The notes: generated by a model from the letters alone, not told the origin. A stretch of DNA of 64,000 nucleotides from Metallyticus violacea (GCA_030762175.1 CM060840.1:39500501-39564500); one strand, 5' to 3'. Shown: positions 11,450-23,955, counted from the stretch's first letter. Translations and numbers: made by a program.

Positions 11450-13360
11450 GGGTGTCAAATTGCTTGCAGAGATCAGTACGTTTTTCTCTTACTTGTTTTC
11501 AAAACAGAGCCTTTATGTATGCTCTTTTAAAATTCTTATTGCTTCATTCTGTTGAAGGATTAGTATCGGATTAAGCCTGTTCTGGTGCACATTTCTTCCT
11601 TGGTGTTTCCATTGCCTTTCGGAAGGCATTTACTGCATAACGTGCAATATCCCTTCGAGTTATTTGTATTTTTTTGTTCATGTTTTCCGTCATTTGATGT
11701 AGGAAGGGTCAATCATATTGAACATTTCATGAAGGGATTCTCAAAAATCTAATTTCTTCTGCCTAAGTTATTTATTTTCTTCTTGTTTTCACTTTCACTT
11801 GTAGACATTAAAACTTGCTCGAAATGATTAAAAAGAAGTGGAATTTCTTAAAGTAGCTCATTTATTTATTTTAAAGTAATCTATTTTTATATAATATAAA
11901 GTTCTGTTTTTACACAACAAATGCATAAAAAAAAACTGTGTTCTAAACATGTCATCTGGCGAAAGTATAAAATATTGTATTGATAACACAATTTCCGTCA
12001 GTTATGCATGTAAAACTAATATCGTCTTATAAAAGGTATAGATTTCTTAAAGCCCTATAAGATGCTAGGACATTAATTGTTTTTAGAATTATCCTTTTAG
12101 CATTGTAGATATTATATTGTTGTTTTTTCAAAGTATGTGTCATTAATGTGTCTTGCAGATATTTCATGTAAATTATTTATACATGATTGATTGTCCTCTC
12201 CTCGAATCATTTGTTTTATTTAGACCCCAAGTTTGTAAATTGTGTCTAAAAGACTTACTCTTTATCTTTACCCTGTCACTTATCTTAAAAATGTATAGTA
12301 CTTTACTTGAATTCATTCTTGAACATAAAATGTATTTCCTATCAATCGCACGTTTATACCATAGTTAGAAAATTTTATTATATTTCTAATTGTTGTATTT
12401 ATTTTATAACATATTATTTGTCTTTAAAATTGCGTTTCAATAGCCTCAATGTTTTTCATCTGAAGTAAGGTTCTACATTTTTTTGTTCGCTTTTCAAAAT
12501 TGGTATATTTAGAAGGAATTTATTAGAGTTATGGGCCACCAGAGCGCGGCTGCGCAATCAGGGAATCAAATCTCAAGGACATATGATGCATGCGCGGGTA
12601 GAGCTTGTAGTTATTTTGAGGAAGGCTTTGCCAGCAAGTGGTTGTGCGTTCGTAAGTTACTAGGTCTTTTCATTGTGTATAAATTATGTACTAATTGTTA
12701 TTCTTTAGTTATTCCACTACATATAGTTTTGAAAAACGGATTTTTATGCATAATACATGTATGAAAACGAATTCTTGCATAAATGAGGTAAAGTGATTTG
12801 CAACAAAGTACCCTGAAAAAGTGTTCTAGGAAAACTGTTAACCAACCGTTTAAAAATTACGAGAGATAGAATCTCTTAATGACATGAAACGTGTTCCAAA
12901 ATGCCTGTTTTTATGGAAAAAGTTATATGAAAAGTTATATGAAATATGGAATATTCCTGCAGATGCCGAGAATGTATTGTCGCTTAGGGGCATCATTTTC
13001 AATATTTCTTATAACGTAGGTTAGTGCTTATTTCTATCAGTTTTAATCACAGTATCGCTTTATGCATTCAGTAAAAAGATTAATACCAAAATAAAATTAG
13101 TCTTATGCGCCAGACTCTATCTCGCTTATTTCGGTTGTAGTGTCTGTACTTCCCTTATTAAGTAATCGCGCCCAGGCATACCATAACTCAGATAACCCCA
13201 CTATAGTTTCACTGTGTATCAGTATGAAGTGCTACCTGCCATGTAAAATTACTCATTGAGAGCGTTGGGAAAGCATTTTTTAAACTGTTTCCCAAATCGT
13301 ATCTCTTCATCGTAAATTTCTCGTAAAGACAAGAAAGGTCATGCCAACGTTGTTACAACA
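11450..13360. other. A+T-rich DNA with one CpG-richer patch
   Basis: The patch at about 12525-12655 stands out from its T-rich surroundings. It has an ATG at 12531, 40 open codons (beginning MGHQSAAAQSG) and a consensus donor C/GTAAGT at 12651-12652. It would suit a small first exon, but there is no promoter motif I can defend, no homology, and no identified partner exon. The remainder shows nothing. Confidence 0.4.
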
Positions 13361-13364
13361 AGAA

Positions 13365-13595
13365 CTCGGAGCAGGATATCTGGGGTTAATTCCAGCCAGA
13401 ACTGTCCTTCCTGACTGATGTTTTTTGTAGGTTTTTTTCAGTCCTCATAAATGGCAAATGCCGGGGTGATACCCTAAACTTAAGTCTGGAGTGTTTTCTT
13501 CCTTGAAAAAAAATACACTTTCATTATTTATCATTTAATCTCGTTATCATCAATGTCTATGATGCCTCGGTAATAAAAAGGGTGCATTACCATTA
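13365..13595 (+). repeat. SINE family B copy, near full length
   Basis: It shares with the inverted copy at 45043-45300, in order, GTTTTTT.CAGG, CAGTCCTCATA, AAATGCCGGGG, TACCCTAAACTTAAG, CTGGA, TTTCCTTC/TTTCTTCC, CATTTAATCTCGTTATCATCA and GATGCCTCGGTAAT. The tRNA-like head is degraded (GGTTAATTCCAGCC as a B-box remnant). No unambiguous target-site duplication was seen. Confidence 0.65.
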
Positions 13596-13954
13596 TTTAA
13601 AGAAGTTCATTATAAGACTCCAGTGGTTTTCTTTTGTATTATTTACTTATTTTACACCTACATTTTTTCACCATTACTTTAAAATGTTTTCGTTTAATGT
13701 TTTAGCTGTTAACTTCATTAAAGTTCCCTCTTCAATATGACCACCAATCATGAATTTAAAATGCATTCTGAAAGAACGTGATATTATTTAACACATATTT
13801 TTATGTTTTAAATAACAATCAATTGCTTAAAATAAAAATACGTAAAAATACCTATCAATCTGATTTTTGGGCCGTGGAGTATTATTAAAAGGTAAAAAAA
13901 TTATGTTAAATTATGTCATCTTATTCTATCAGAATATATTTTAAAATCTGTTTT

Positions 13955-13974
13955 CACACACACACACACACACA
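13955..13974. repeat. (CA)n microsatellite
   Basis: About ten CA units, preceded by TTTT. Confidence 0.9.
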
Positions 13975-14218
13975 TATAAATAATACACAAACTACGAATT
14001 TGAGATACTCCTTAGCAACTATCAAGGAGAACTAAATATAGGCACCAAAAATGGAAGATTTACGTGAAAGCACTGAAGGGTTAATGCAAAGGTAATTTAA
14101 ATAAATACATTCCTAAGGTGTATTAACACAGTAATTTAAATCAACTTAAAGTCATAAATATAGACCTAATTTCAAGCACTAAAAATCGCTGAAATATGCA
14201 TCATTAAAGCCTCAAATA

Positions 14219-15504
14219 CGAGGTAGGTTCATTAGTTTCCGGCCTAACCATTTTCTAGTTATGGTAAAGATAAACATTATATTTCACTTTTCAATATATT
14301 CACCCTTTATTGAAAAACACTACTTTACATCTTTCAATTGGTATTTCAATCTCCCTCCCAAATAGTTCGAAGTCTTGTCTGCAAAATGGGTATAAACAGC
14401 ATCCATCACTTCTTCTTCATACTTAAATTTCCTTTCTCGAAGGTCCTTCTTGAGTTTTGAGAAGAGGAAAAGTCACTGGGAGCTAGATATGGGCTGTAGG
14501 GTGGATGGTTGATCTCCTTGAAGCCACATTTCTTCAAATCTTCCTTTGCAACAAACACTGTGTGCACAGGAGTGTTGTTGTGAAGAAGGCGCACACCACC
14601 ACTCAGCTTCCCCGGCTTTTCTCTTTGATGGAAGCACATATTCTGTGCAGCAAGCCAGCATAGTGCTCCCCATTTACTGCGGTGTTCCTCTTCTTGAAGT
14701 CAATGAAGAGTATTCCTTCATAGTTCACAAAAGATTGTGGCCATGATCTTCTTGGTTGACTGAGTGACCTTGGCCTTTGGAGGCGGTGCTTGTCAGGTTT
14801 ATGCCACTCCATTGTTTCTCTTTTGGACAACGTATCATAGTAGAGGACCATAGTTTCATCCCCTGTAACAGTGATTTGCAAAAAATCTGTCTCGTTTGTC
14901 ATGGAACGGCAGATTTCCAAAAAATGCCGGACAACAAATGACTCGTTACTGCTTTTGGACTGAGGAAAGAAGTCTAGGCACCCAACTTGCACTAACCTTA
15001 TTCATGTTTAAATGTTCATGAATAATTCGATGTACTGTTGTTTTAGCAAGGCCCAACCTTGCTATTATTTCTGTAACTTAGAGCCGCCGGTCTTCCATAA
15101 ATTCTCCTTCCGCAAGAGCGATGTTTACAGGACTGAGCACCAGCAAGGGCCGACCTACACGCTCTTCGCCTGCATCAATGCTTTCTCAACCCATCCCACC
15201 ATAAAGTTTGGCTCATTCTTTTATGGTAGAATATGAGGGGGGTGCTTCCCCATAAACACTGTATGTTTAATTTCATTTGGAATAAGTCCTTTTGTGAAGA
15301 ACTTAATAACAGCTCCAAACTCCATTTTGGACATGTCACAATCTTCTACACATAGCCTTCTCTATGCGACTATATCTGAACTGAACACAGCGGAGCGGAA
15401 GCTACAGCTGCAATTATTTACTTAACAGATATGACACCAGATAAGAATTTTGTGAAAGCGGTACTCCTTATCCGCGAGGCCGGAAACTTGTGGACCTATC
15501 CTCG
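14219..15504 (-). mobile_element. mariner element with both terminal inverted repeats, non-functional
   Basis: The element is 1,286 bp, the usual mariner size. Its ends form imperfect inverted repeats of about 27 bp: CGAGGTAGGTTCATTAGTTT then CCGGCC at the left, CGAGGATAGGTCCACAAGTTT-like then CCGGCC at the right (read inward). A TA dinucleotide lies immediately outside each end (14217-14218 and 15505-15506), as expected for the duplicated TA target of the Tc1/mariner superfamily. The transposase gene inside runs right to left and is broken. The ends are well enough preserved that the element might have been mobilised in trans long after its own gene failed. Confidence 0.92.
14320..15334 (-). 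pseudogene. mariner transposase pseudogene
   Basis: On the minus strand the gene begins at an ATG near 15334 (MSKMEFGAVIKFFTKG, a typical mariner N-terminus) and ends near 14320, about 340 codons, the normal length. Recognisable blocks in order are the helix-turn-helix region, TVHRIIHEHLNMNK, TGDET (first catalytic Asp, near 14860), FVNYEGILFIDF, HNNTPVHT (near 14575) and YSPYLAPSDF (near 14490). In intact DD34D mariners the second motif is HDNA.VH and the third SPDLAPSD. Here the second Asp is Asn and the third is Tyr, and the frame is broken by stops and at least one shift near 14620. The enzyme would be inactive. Motif equivalences come from family knowledge. Confidence 0.9.
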
Positions 15505-15704
15505 TATACCAACTAAATATGCAGTTAAAACCAACCTTTGCCAATTTATATGCTCCACCAGTTATTTCTTTTAATTATGTACTTACTTCATCTTGTCTGG
15601 GTTCATCTTTTCTATGCTTTAAATTTTGTGGAGGCAATTTTTTTCTGTTGCTTCTTAGGATGTCCGTATGGTGCGGGAAACTCCATTCAATCTCGCATGG
15701 CATC

Positions 15705-16006
15705 TGTCCTGGTAATCTAGTGGTAATCATATTTGCTTCATAAATTCAAGATCCGTGTTCAATACCGGCCATGGTCGATTGATTTTTTTTTTTTTCGGGC
15801 ATAAAAATCCTAATTGCAGCTTCCTTCGAAATGGAAGTAAAGCTTTGGGTCCTGCGTAGTAGATTTAAGGCACGAAGAAGAATCTCAAGTCTGAAAGAAG
15901 AGGCATTTTGGCAAAATTTACCGGCCGTTTCACACCCTAAATTGATTGCGGCGCTAATCACCTCAGATGTCAAACAGCGTCCGTAAAGAAAACAGATCAA
16001 CAACAG
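15705..16006 (+). repeat. SINE family A copy with target-site duplication
   Basis: It lies 200 bp beyond the mariner. Head TGTCCTGGTAATCTAGTGGT, B-box remnant GTGTTCAATACCGGCC, body and tail (CCGTAAAGAAAACAGATC) align with the other copies. It is among the most diverged. A short duplication flanks it: CTCGCATGG at 15692-15700 and CTCGCACGG at 16008-16016. Confidence 0.88.
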
Positions 16007-16019
16007 CCTCGCACGGTGA

Positions 16020-17600
16020 TAAAAGAGCTACACAAAAGCTGTGACTGTGGTTGGTTGCGCTGTGTGTGTTTTATTTATTATTTGTTTTTTAAGTTGTTTA
16101 CTTGCTATTACAGAATGGAGTCTCTCAGAATTTCTATACTTTGAAATAATCCTCTGAACGTTTTCTTAAATAATCACTCTAATTCCACCGGAAACTGACA
16201 TAAATTTGAATAATGATGTCTTAACAGCATTTAACGATTCACATATTTTAGTAAATTAAAAAAAAAAGTGAAACATGTGGCTATGAAACAAAGATTAGTT
16301 TCAACTACCGAGATTGAGAGGATCTTTTAAACTCTTTCGATTGATGCAGCATCATTAGGAACAACAGAGTTTACTCCATTTCTAATTGTTTATGGGTGTT
16401 TAGAGTAGTAAATGACAACAAGCAGCCTCGTTCTCCAGCGAGTGGGGAAGTGCCAGTGTTTTAAAAGACTTGGCGTCTGTGAGGTGCTTTCGTGAACATT
16501 TTGTAAAGAACATATATTTATCAGCAAGTGCAAAATTAACTCTATATCTGATACGATGCAGCCCATGCGCAAGACAAGCTAGATGTATCATAATAGGAAT
16601 GTTATTTATAAAACTTTACAAAACAAAAACTTGCATGAAAATCCTGAGCTAGTCATTAGGTATTTACTTAATTGTAATACTCAATTCCCTCGTGGAAGGT
16701 ACTTTGTGTTTTAAGAGAAAAAATTTCTTCTTTTTCTGGGTGAAATCTATTCCTTCACATAAGTGTTTCTTCAGCGCCTTAAAAATATGCAAGTTAAAGC
16801 CGAATCTTTTCTAATTTCTAATATATGCCAGGCTAAATGAACATTTTTCATTTAAATTTATAAAGATAATCCTTGGTGAGTGTGGGGGAAATGTTATGAA
16901 GAAAAACAACCCAGATCATAAATGTTTGAAACAATTTCTTCCTGTTGGTAAGATATTAAACTTGTCTTTTTGACCTGCTTTCATTTAAAAACAACTTTTC
17001 TCATTTAAAAATAAATATATCTTCCTTTCCCAACAAGTTAATTTTGATAGTTTAACCACAGACTATACTCGTGCTTCCAGAATTATACAAAAATCCTTAA
17101 AATCCTTATAATTCAAAGTTAAATTAATATTTTGGAAGGGTTTTCACATAAAGTAAGACTTACAGATAACAAAAACAAAAAAAATCTTTGTGAGTCTTTT
17201 ATCACCATTTGGTCTTTATTAAAAATGTACTATATCTGTCCGAAAATAATTGTGAACTTCCTTTAGAAAGATATTTATTGACCACAGATACAGGTGCTTA
17301 CTTAGAGAGAGTATTGAAATATAAAAAGTAGAAGATATTAGCAATATTCTTTCAACATTCCCTACAGCAGCATGGGTGTAGATGCTAATAACAGGGTTGC
17401 AATGGAAAACTAAAAGTAAAACCCTGCTTCCCCGTATGAGGTAGTTCTTCCCATTAATCTTCACACATGCAACCATGACGTGTTGTAAGGTCAGGAAGAC
17501 CGTGTTTCAAGAAGTTCTTCGAAATCCCAATAACGGTGGTAGCACGCTCATTTGTTGTGGATGGATTGTCTGATGTTGAAGAATACCAAATTTCTCAGCA
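16020..17600. other. A+T-rich DNA, no supported gene
   Basis: Short overlapping chance frames occur on both strands around 16400-16650 in a mildly GC-richer patch. None has a recognisable motif. A GGTGAGTGTGG donor-like string near 16875 has no exon upstream. Confidence 0.5.
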
Positions 17601-17619
17601 CTTTCTTTATCAGTCCTTT

Positions 17620-17810
17620 CTTTGCAAGACAGCAGTTTTTCTGGCACGAAGAAGATAATTCGAAATGGCTCGCCGCTGATCATCTCCAATAATCAAACCA
17701 GGGAAGCTATTGGAACGATTGCTGGACATTGGTCGTTCCGTAAACACCTATGGATGATGGGACTCTGTAATAGGAAGTTTATATGTCGTTTAAGTGAACA
17801 TAGTAATAAG
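17620..17810 (+). pseudogene. Non-LTR retrotransposon C-terminal fragment (zinc-knuckle-like)
   Basis: One plus-strand frame reads NNQTREAIGTIAGHWSFRKH followed by LWMMGLCNRKFICRL. This mirrors the C-terminal block of Jockey/I-type LINE ORF2 proteins, usually written L.G.LTGH..L..HL..MGL....CR.C. The Cys and His landmarks are mostly retained (GHW for GHC, HL W.MGL, CRL). The fragment is cut off at 17811, where a SINE has inserted. No reverse transcriptase motif was found upstream. Assignment is from family knowledge and moderately secure. Confidence 0.55.
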
Positions 17811-18108
17811 ATTTTTTTTAATTCATTTTATTTAAGGACGCTCTTTAACATCTCAGGTCATCAGCGTCCCATTCAATTCCGGTCGTGAAACGGCCGACAA
17901 ATTTTGCTCAAAGGTCTCTTTTTCCAGGCTTTAGGTTCTTTTTCGTGCCGTAAATGTACGACACGGGACCCACGGCTTTACTTCCCTTCCGAAGGAAGCC
18001 ATACTTAGGATTTTTACGCCCGAAAAAATCCATCGATCCTGACCGAGTTTGAACCCGCGACCTTGGGTTTAGGAGGCAAGTATGGGTACCACTACACCAC
18101 CAAAATCG
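17811..18108 (-). repeat. SINE family A, full-length minus-strand copy with target-site duplication
   Basis: Read on the minus strand it runs from the tRNA-like head (TTTTGGTGGTGTAGTGGTAC, B box GGGTTCAAACTCGG) through the full body to an A tail. Thirteen-bp duplications flank it: ACATAGTAATAAG at 17798-17810 and ACATAGTGATAAG at 18109-18121. It inserted at the end of a LINE fragment. Confidence 0.93.
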
Positions 18109-18121
18109 ACATAGTGATAAG

Positions 18122-19375
18122 GTTGTAAATCATATCTTACTAGGGTGAGAAGCTCTGGAAAGACAAGTAACATAGGACTGATAGAATTCAGTCCTTTAGG
18201 AGATGTGATCCCCAAGTTTGTAGGAAAGATTCTAGAGCTCACTCAAGTTCTAGATCTGAAGCTATAACGTTCGAATTGAACTGAACAAAGGATCCTATAG
18301 CTCAACAGCCGAGTTGTATTACTACACACTCCAACGTCAATTAAATGTAAATATACTATATTGTTCACTTTCATTTCTAAAGTGAACAAGGCCATTGAGA
18401 ATTCAACTATTATTTTGGTACCTAGGTAGTATTGATTTCTTTTGAACAAGCGTTATAAACATGGGTTCATTGTGGTGCTTACAATCTGGTGTTATTTTCA
18501 GAAGGTTCAGTGTCTCTTTGGGGTGGCCTTAATATTTTATTCGGTTCATACAACATTGGGGAAAAATCCGTATAAAAAGTGAGTCTTAAATGCTTATTAA
18601 TATTTCATCAAAACAACCGACAGTTATAAAGCTTCTTCAGCTCACAACAGGTATTGAAAAGACACCCTAGGTGCCAACTGTTCTCTTGTCTTTAACACCT
18701 GTTTGCTGCGTCTTGCAGCTGTTCAGATATTTCTGGTGGCAAGGACTTGTTAATTCTGGTATACATCTTCTCAGATTTCGTCATCCCTGACTTTTAAAAA
18801 GGAGCAGATTGGTACGTGAGCATATCGTTTAATAAATAGTTACAAAAAGTGCCCGAAGCAGAGGTAATCTTAACCACGGTGATCCGGTTTTGAGCGGAGC
18901 GGGTGCTTTTTCCAAATGTTACCTTCAGCTCGTGTAGTCTTCACGAGATCTGGAGGATGTATTTTGTGTGTGCAGCTGGCATCACAGGCTTTGGCATTCG
19001 TGATCTTATTACTAAACTACATTATAAAGTTATTTTATCTGTAACGATGAGTAATATCCGCCGTAAATAATGAAAACACTGTACCGTGGAGCTGTAGAAC
19101 CGCTAGTTCTTTACTGTGTCTCGACTCGTCAAGATGTCTTGAAGAGGCGCTGGGCTAAATAAAACTCTGTCAGATACAAAGAGAGTTTATATTACGGATC
19201 GTCAGAGAATACCGAACCATTTCTACAAATGGAACATTTATTATAGTCGCCTAACAGCTATATTTAATACAAGTCTGAACATGTAAAGAAAGGATATAGA
19301 AATGAAAGCACATTTTTAAGAGACTGGCCACTCTGCCCTTTACAAGCAAGAATGCTGGGAACATACCCACAATCA
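18122..19375. other. A+T-rich DNA, no supported gene
   Basis: No coding or repeat signal that I can defend is visible. Some of it may be unrecognised LINE debris, since LINE fragments lie on both sides. Confidence 0.45.
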
Positions 19376-19382
19376 TATTTTA

Positions 19383-19592
19383 GCAGCAGTTAGTACCCCT
19401 GTTAGTTGTTCCTTTGTTGCTTGTGACTCGCAAGTTGCAATGAATTCTTATCAAATCGTCACCCTCTTGCAACACTATATGAAAGTATATCTTAAAACAC
19501 TAATTACCATTGTTTGGGTCAAAGGGCATGCGGGAATTATTGCAAACGAAAGAGCTGATTCTACTGCAAAACATTCCCAGGTTAAATTTTGA
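19383..19592 (+). pseudogene. RNase H domain fragment of a non-LTR retrotransposon (LINE)
   Basis: A 70-codon open frame ends at a TGA (19590-19592). It contains VACDSQVAMNSYQ, matching the SDS..A segment with the catalytic Asp, then ITIVWVKGHAGIIANERADS, matching the hallmark (F/I).WVPGH.GI.GNE.AD of RNase H domains in I/Jockey/R1-type LINEs. The His and final Asp are present. After the stop, the next codons in frame (YPIYNMIVHHNPWKA) look like the domain's usual continuation, so the stop is a disabling mutation. The rest of ORF2 (endonuclease, reverse transcriptase) was not found upstream, so this is a fragment. Confidence 0.75.
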
Positions 19593-19599
19593 TATCCCA

Positions 19600-20268
19600 T
19601 TTATAACATGATCGTTCATCATAATCCATGGAAGGCAGCATGAACATTGAACAAGCGTGCAAAAGAAAATTTCACCAAGAAATTGTTATTCCTCGTGTTT
19701 TATATCTATTGAGCGTAAAATTCTTTAATTCCGCCTATCCCTTTGGTTGTCATGCATTATCCAGAGAATTGCTGTTTCACATCACAATGACTCTATGTAT
19801 AGTATAAAAATCAAAAGAAACATTGTCTCACCAAAGTTATAATTTATTGGACAGCTTGCACGTTATAATGTAAATTACACCCAAACCCTAACTGATGTAT
19901 TTCATAAATATTGTCGCACTGTAGCATTTGAAAAAGTTATAACGGCGTGTAAACTAAAAGGATGTAGAAATTTTATCAAAGCTGGGCAGCGCGTGGCTTT
20001 TTAGTCGCTATATTTGTCCCATGATAACTTAAAGGCTTAACATCCTGAGTGACAAATAGTGCGAATTCTAGGCGTTAACAAGTAACCATAATTCGTTTCT
20101 AATTTCTTTCCACTCTCAACGAACTCTTACATGTCCATTAAAAGAAATAGTGACCCTAACTTTTCTCTGGTCATTTCTTACAACTGTACAGTTTATTTTT
20201 TTTTTTTTTTCCTCTCTCTCTTTTGGAATCTCCCATGAGTTACTGTGCAGTACAATGTTATAACTTAC
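19600..20268. other. A+T-rich DNA, possible decayed LINE 3' region
   Basis: The sequence just after the RNase H fragment keeps scattered coding-like blocks to about 19990 but cannot be assigned. A poly-T run (about 20192-20211) with CTCTCTCTC follows. Confidence 0.4.
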
Positions 20269-20309
20269 GTTTCAAATACATATATGTTTTACATATATGT
20301 ATTTGAAAC
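20269..20309. repeat. Perfect inverted repeat (19-bp arms, 3-nt loop)
   Basis: The left arm GTTTCAAATACATATATGT (20269-20287), spacer TTT and right arm ACATATATGTATTTGAAAC (20291-20309) are exact reverse complements. It could form a hairpin in RNA or a cruciform in DNA. Its surroundings are A+T-rich with no gene. Confidence 0.95.
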
Positions 20310-22910
20310 ATTTACTTTAATTTAAATTATATAATTTAATATATAATGAATAATATATTTAAATGTTAACAAGACGGCGAAGAGGCTGTTAAATGTCGTT
20401 TCAAGGAATAAGCAGATTTATATAGTGCAATGCCCACTTTCTACAAATTATAAGCTAATCATTTGACATCAACAGATAAAGATGGTGAATCTGTCAAATA
20501 ACCTTTGGCAGCTAAATGAATATTAACTCAAGATCAGCAACTTTGCAAAATATAACCTTCAGATGACTTCTGATGGATTCTTATACCTCATTTTAGCATG
20601 TTAAATAATCCTCATTTAGAACTGGTTTTCTTGCAACCTGCCTCAACTTTAGACAGCACTTAGCTATGAAAAATGTCTTGCTGAGCAGTATACCTATTTA
20701 AAAAATTGTTGTTATTAGTTGCCACTTCAGGTAGCCTACAGCGGTACTTTTTATCCTTAATGAAAGAAAGAAAAAACTTAATTAACTGATTCTATTAAAA
20801 TTATAAAAACTTAATTATATAATAAAGTAAATAGTAATTAATATCTGCTTTTCCTAAGGATTAAAAAGAGGTGACACATTTCTCTGTTAAATTAAAATTT
20901 AGATTTAGCATTATTTAAAAATATTAAAATGTGTTTTAGCAGTTGTGCCGTGAACAAAAGAGAAACGTATATTATGACGAAGGATATATCTTTCTCTTTA
21001 ACTGCCGTGTGTCCTACACTTGTTTCACTTTTTATAAATACTTTTTAGCTCTTGTCGATTCTTTCAACAATTTGAAAAATCAAGAAATTCGGAAAAGAAT
21101 ATCTAGTATGTTTCCACAATAAAAAGTCCCTAGGTAATAGTGATTTATTAGGGAATGTGGGGATATTTAAATTTTGTAATCTTTTGATGTTTCCACGATG
21201 CCCCATTCTTTTTTAATCTCTACTTACACACAATCTCTTTTGCAGCAATATTTATTGTTTGATGAATTCAACTCTAGTAGACGACATACAACAGAGCTCA
21301 CAGGATTTGTGGTCTCCAGCTCGAAAAGTAGGGCTATAAATTTTTTAGTTCACGCTTTTATTGCAGGTTCCATGGCATGGTGGGGAGCTAACTGATTGAA
21401 TTGGGCGTCCAGCAGAATGCCTTCGTTCCAACGCTTGGAAAGGTCAAGTTTTTCGACTACCGGATGCCTCCATAGCACATTGGCAGCACTCGAATGGGTC
21501 ATGCCTATTGTATTGGTGGACTGCCGCTTCTGTCGCGGCTATGAAAGAACGGCTGCGAGAATGGAGCTTCATATAAGGTTAATGAGCAAATTAGCAAGAT
21601 GAATGGTCTAAAAGAGAACTCTGGAAAGGGAAGCGAGTAGGTGAAATATTCAGAAATGCGAAGCCGGCGCTATTGAAATATAGAAAAACTAGAAGCAGGA
21701 ACAGTCGTCGGATTTGTGAGGGGAAAGAAATGGTAGGGGATATCAAGTGAAAATACTTCATCACAAAAGGGAAATAATAGTAAAATGCTGTAGATCTGGC
21801 AAGCGCGGAGTTACATCGGCCGATACTGAAGTGAATTGTAAAACAATTAATTTTGGAACCAGAATGTTTGTTCTCCACAATTTACACAAAAGAGTGCATG
21901 AGATTGAACAGCGAATCTCAGAAAATATTATAAAAGTTTCCTGGTTACCATCTGGCGCAGAGTAATATTTGCCTGCTCCCTTTCAAAGATGTGAAGTCAA
22001 TTATTGTCCTCAGGAGCACAGTCGTCCAATGAATACAGGAATATTGGAAGAACTGCAAACAAAAACAATAATGGAGTCTTGTTAAGAGTGTTGTGTCAAC
22101 ATTCTTTTACAATTCACAGCACTAATGCAAAGCAAGGGAAGGCCTAATAAATGCAGCTAAAGGTTGCAGAGACAAAGTTTAAAAAGTGTGAAATATAGTA
22201 CGTAAAAGTTCTAAATACTCAGATGCTGTGGGCCACTCCATGGGACCACAGTGTTCGTATATACATCAAGAACACTCCAGTGTTTTTCTTGCTAGCAGGA
22301 CATGCGCACGCATACACGTAGCGAACCTGATGGCAAGTAACTGAAATTGTAACGCAGAGGGCTGAAACGAGATGGCTAATTCTATTATTTCTAAATTATA
22401 TGATATACATATAAATTATGAAAATATCAAAAGAAATATGTTGCTCTACTTTGAATTTTGCTAACAATAAGGGAAGCGGCTCCAAATAAAATTAGTTTAT
22501 ACCATACTAAAGAACAGTGCGTGCAAAATATTGTAATAATATCATGTGAAAATGGCATATTCCATCATATTGCTTCTTTGTTTCAAATGCTAGAGGTGGG
22601 TGACTCTGAATAGACTTTTTGAAGAAAGGTGGCACTACTTAAATAATAATTGCAGAATATGTGCAAATAATTTCAAAGACAAATAGCAATAAGAACTATT
22701 TATTCAAGGCAGTAATATTCACTTTATTTACAGAAAAATACTCCAAACCAACTATGGAAAAAAGATAAAGTTTAAGCATATGGAAGCAGAGATAAGAGTT
22801 GAGTGTTAATATTGAAACGGAAATCTTGCGTTATTATCTAATAAAATATTTACATTCTATGAAATGAGGAATTAAACACTCTAAATTTCGTCCTAAATAG
22901 TCCCACTGTG
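20310..22910. other. A+T-rich DNA, GC-richer patch without recognised gene
   Basis: The patch at 21290-21620 has three short frames and an acceptor-like TTTTATTGCAG ending at 21367, but all three frames after that site soon meet stops. I therefore do not call an exon. No transposon motif was recognised. Confidence 0.45.
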
Positions 22911-22914
22911 ACCC

Positions 22915-23100
22915 TAATTTGAGGTGATATACAAATGTAAAGGAAACGGGCGGAAGCGTTCCAGGCTTGAGTTGGGGTACATCTTGACATTTGCCATTAA
23001 AAGAAAAATGAAACTGCCAGGGAATATAGTTCTGGTGGGATCCGAAAGGCGAGCCTCCCTTTCGGCCAGAGTGACAGGTTTTTTCCAATTTCAACGTTTC
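22915..23100 (-). repeat. SINE family B copy
   Basis: It shares GGAA.CGTTCCAGGCTT, AGTT.GGGTACAT, TTTGCCATTA and CCTGGTGGGA-type blocks, in the same order, with the copy at 45043-45300. The tRNA-like head at the right end is partly lost. Confidence 0.6.
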
Positions 23101-23954
23101 CTAGTGTGTACTTAACGTGATATGATGTGAATTTCGGAATGTTTTAATTTGTACATATTTTAATGGATCTTACTAAAGTAGTCCTATTAAATATCCTTGG
23201 ATACATTTTGAGTGTATTATATTGTAAAACTATGGGAAAAAAGTAATAGTTACTTACCGGTTGAAACTTCTAGTGTTGCAGGGCTTCTATTGGCTGCTTA
23301 GTCAGCATATACAGTTTAGTACTTTTGTGTAAATACCTACAGTGTAATCAGCACGGCCTATCAGTAGAGATGTACGGACAAAAATTTGTTAGTGATACTT
23401 GTGATTAGGATTATACTCATATAAATCACTTCAAATTAAAGTATAAGAGGATAAAACAGAAATCGGGTTTCTGAAATGGTGAATGGTTCTATTTCAAACA
23501 CAGTTTAAAGTATTGGGATATGCTGAGTAATTTCTTAAATTGTTAATAAAGAACTATTTTATGAAATATATACAAAGGTTTATTTTGCCACAAGTGGATC
23601 TGTAACCACATATAAGTAATGTGGTCTTTATGGTTAAACATTTATAGCTAAAATTATAATTTTTAATTATGATACTAAAAGTACCTTGCGAAAAAACATT
23701 AATAATTTCATCTCATGCTTTATCAACAAGCTGAGCATAGATGTCCTTTTTTAATTTGCTCTGCATTTAAATCCGTATGTTACACTTAGGTATGTAGGAT
23801 GTTTTAAATTAATTATAGCTACATAAAATTGCATTTTCGTTTGTATTAATATTATTAAAAAGTATTTAGAGACCACTCGCTACAACACCTACGGTAAATA
23901 TTATTCATCATACATCTTTGAGCTTGTGTACTCAGTTTAATTATTCCATCACAA

Positions 23955-23955
<1 letters not shown>
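23101..23955. other. A+T-rich DNA, no supported gene
   Basis: Nothing beyond chance frames is visible. Confidence 0.55.

Noticed and set aside
12531..12651. First exon ending in a consensus GTAAGT donor
   Set aside because: There is no promoter evidence, homology or partner exon. It is noted only within the stretch description.
21290..21620. Exon after the acceptor-like TTTTATTGCAG at 21367
   Set aside because: All three frames after the site soon meet stops and no donor fits.
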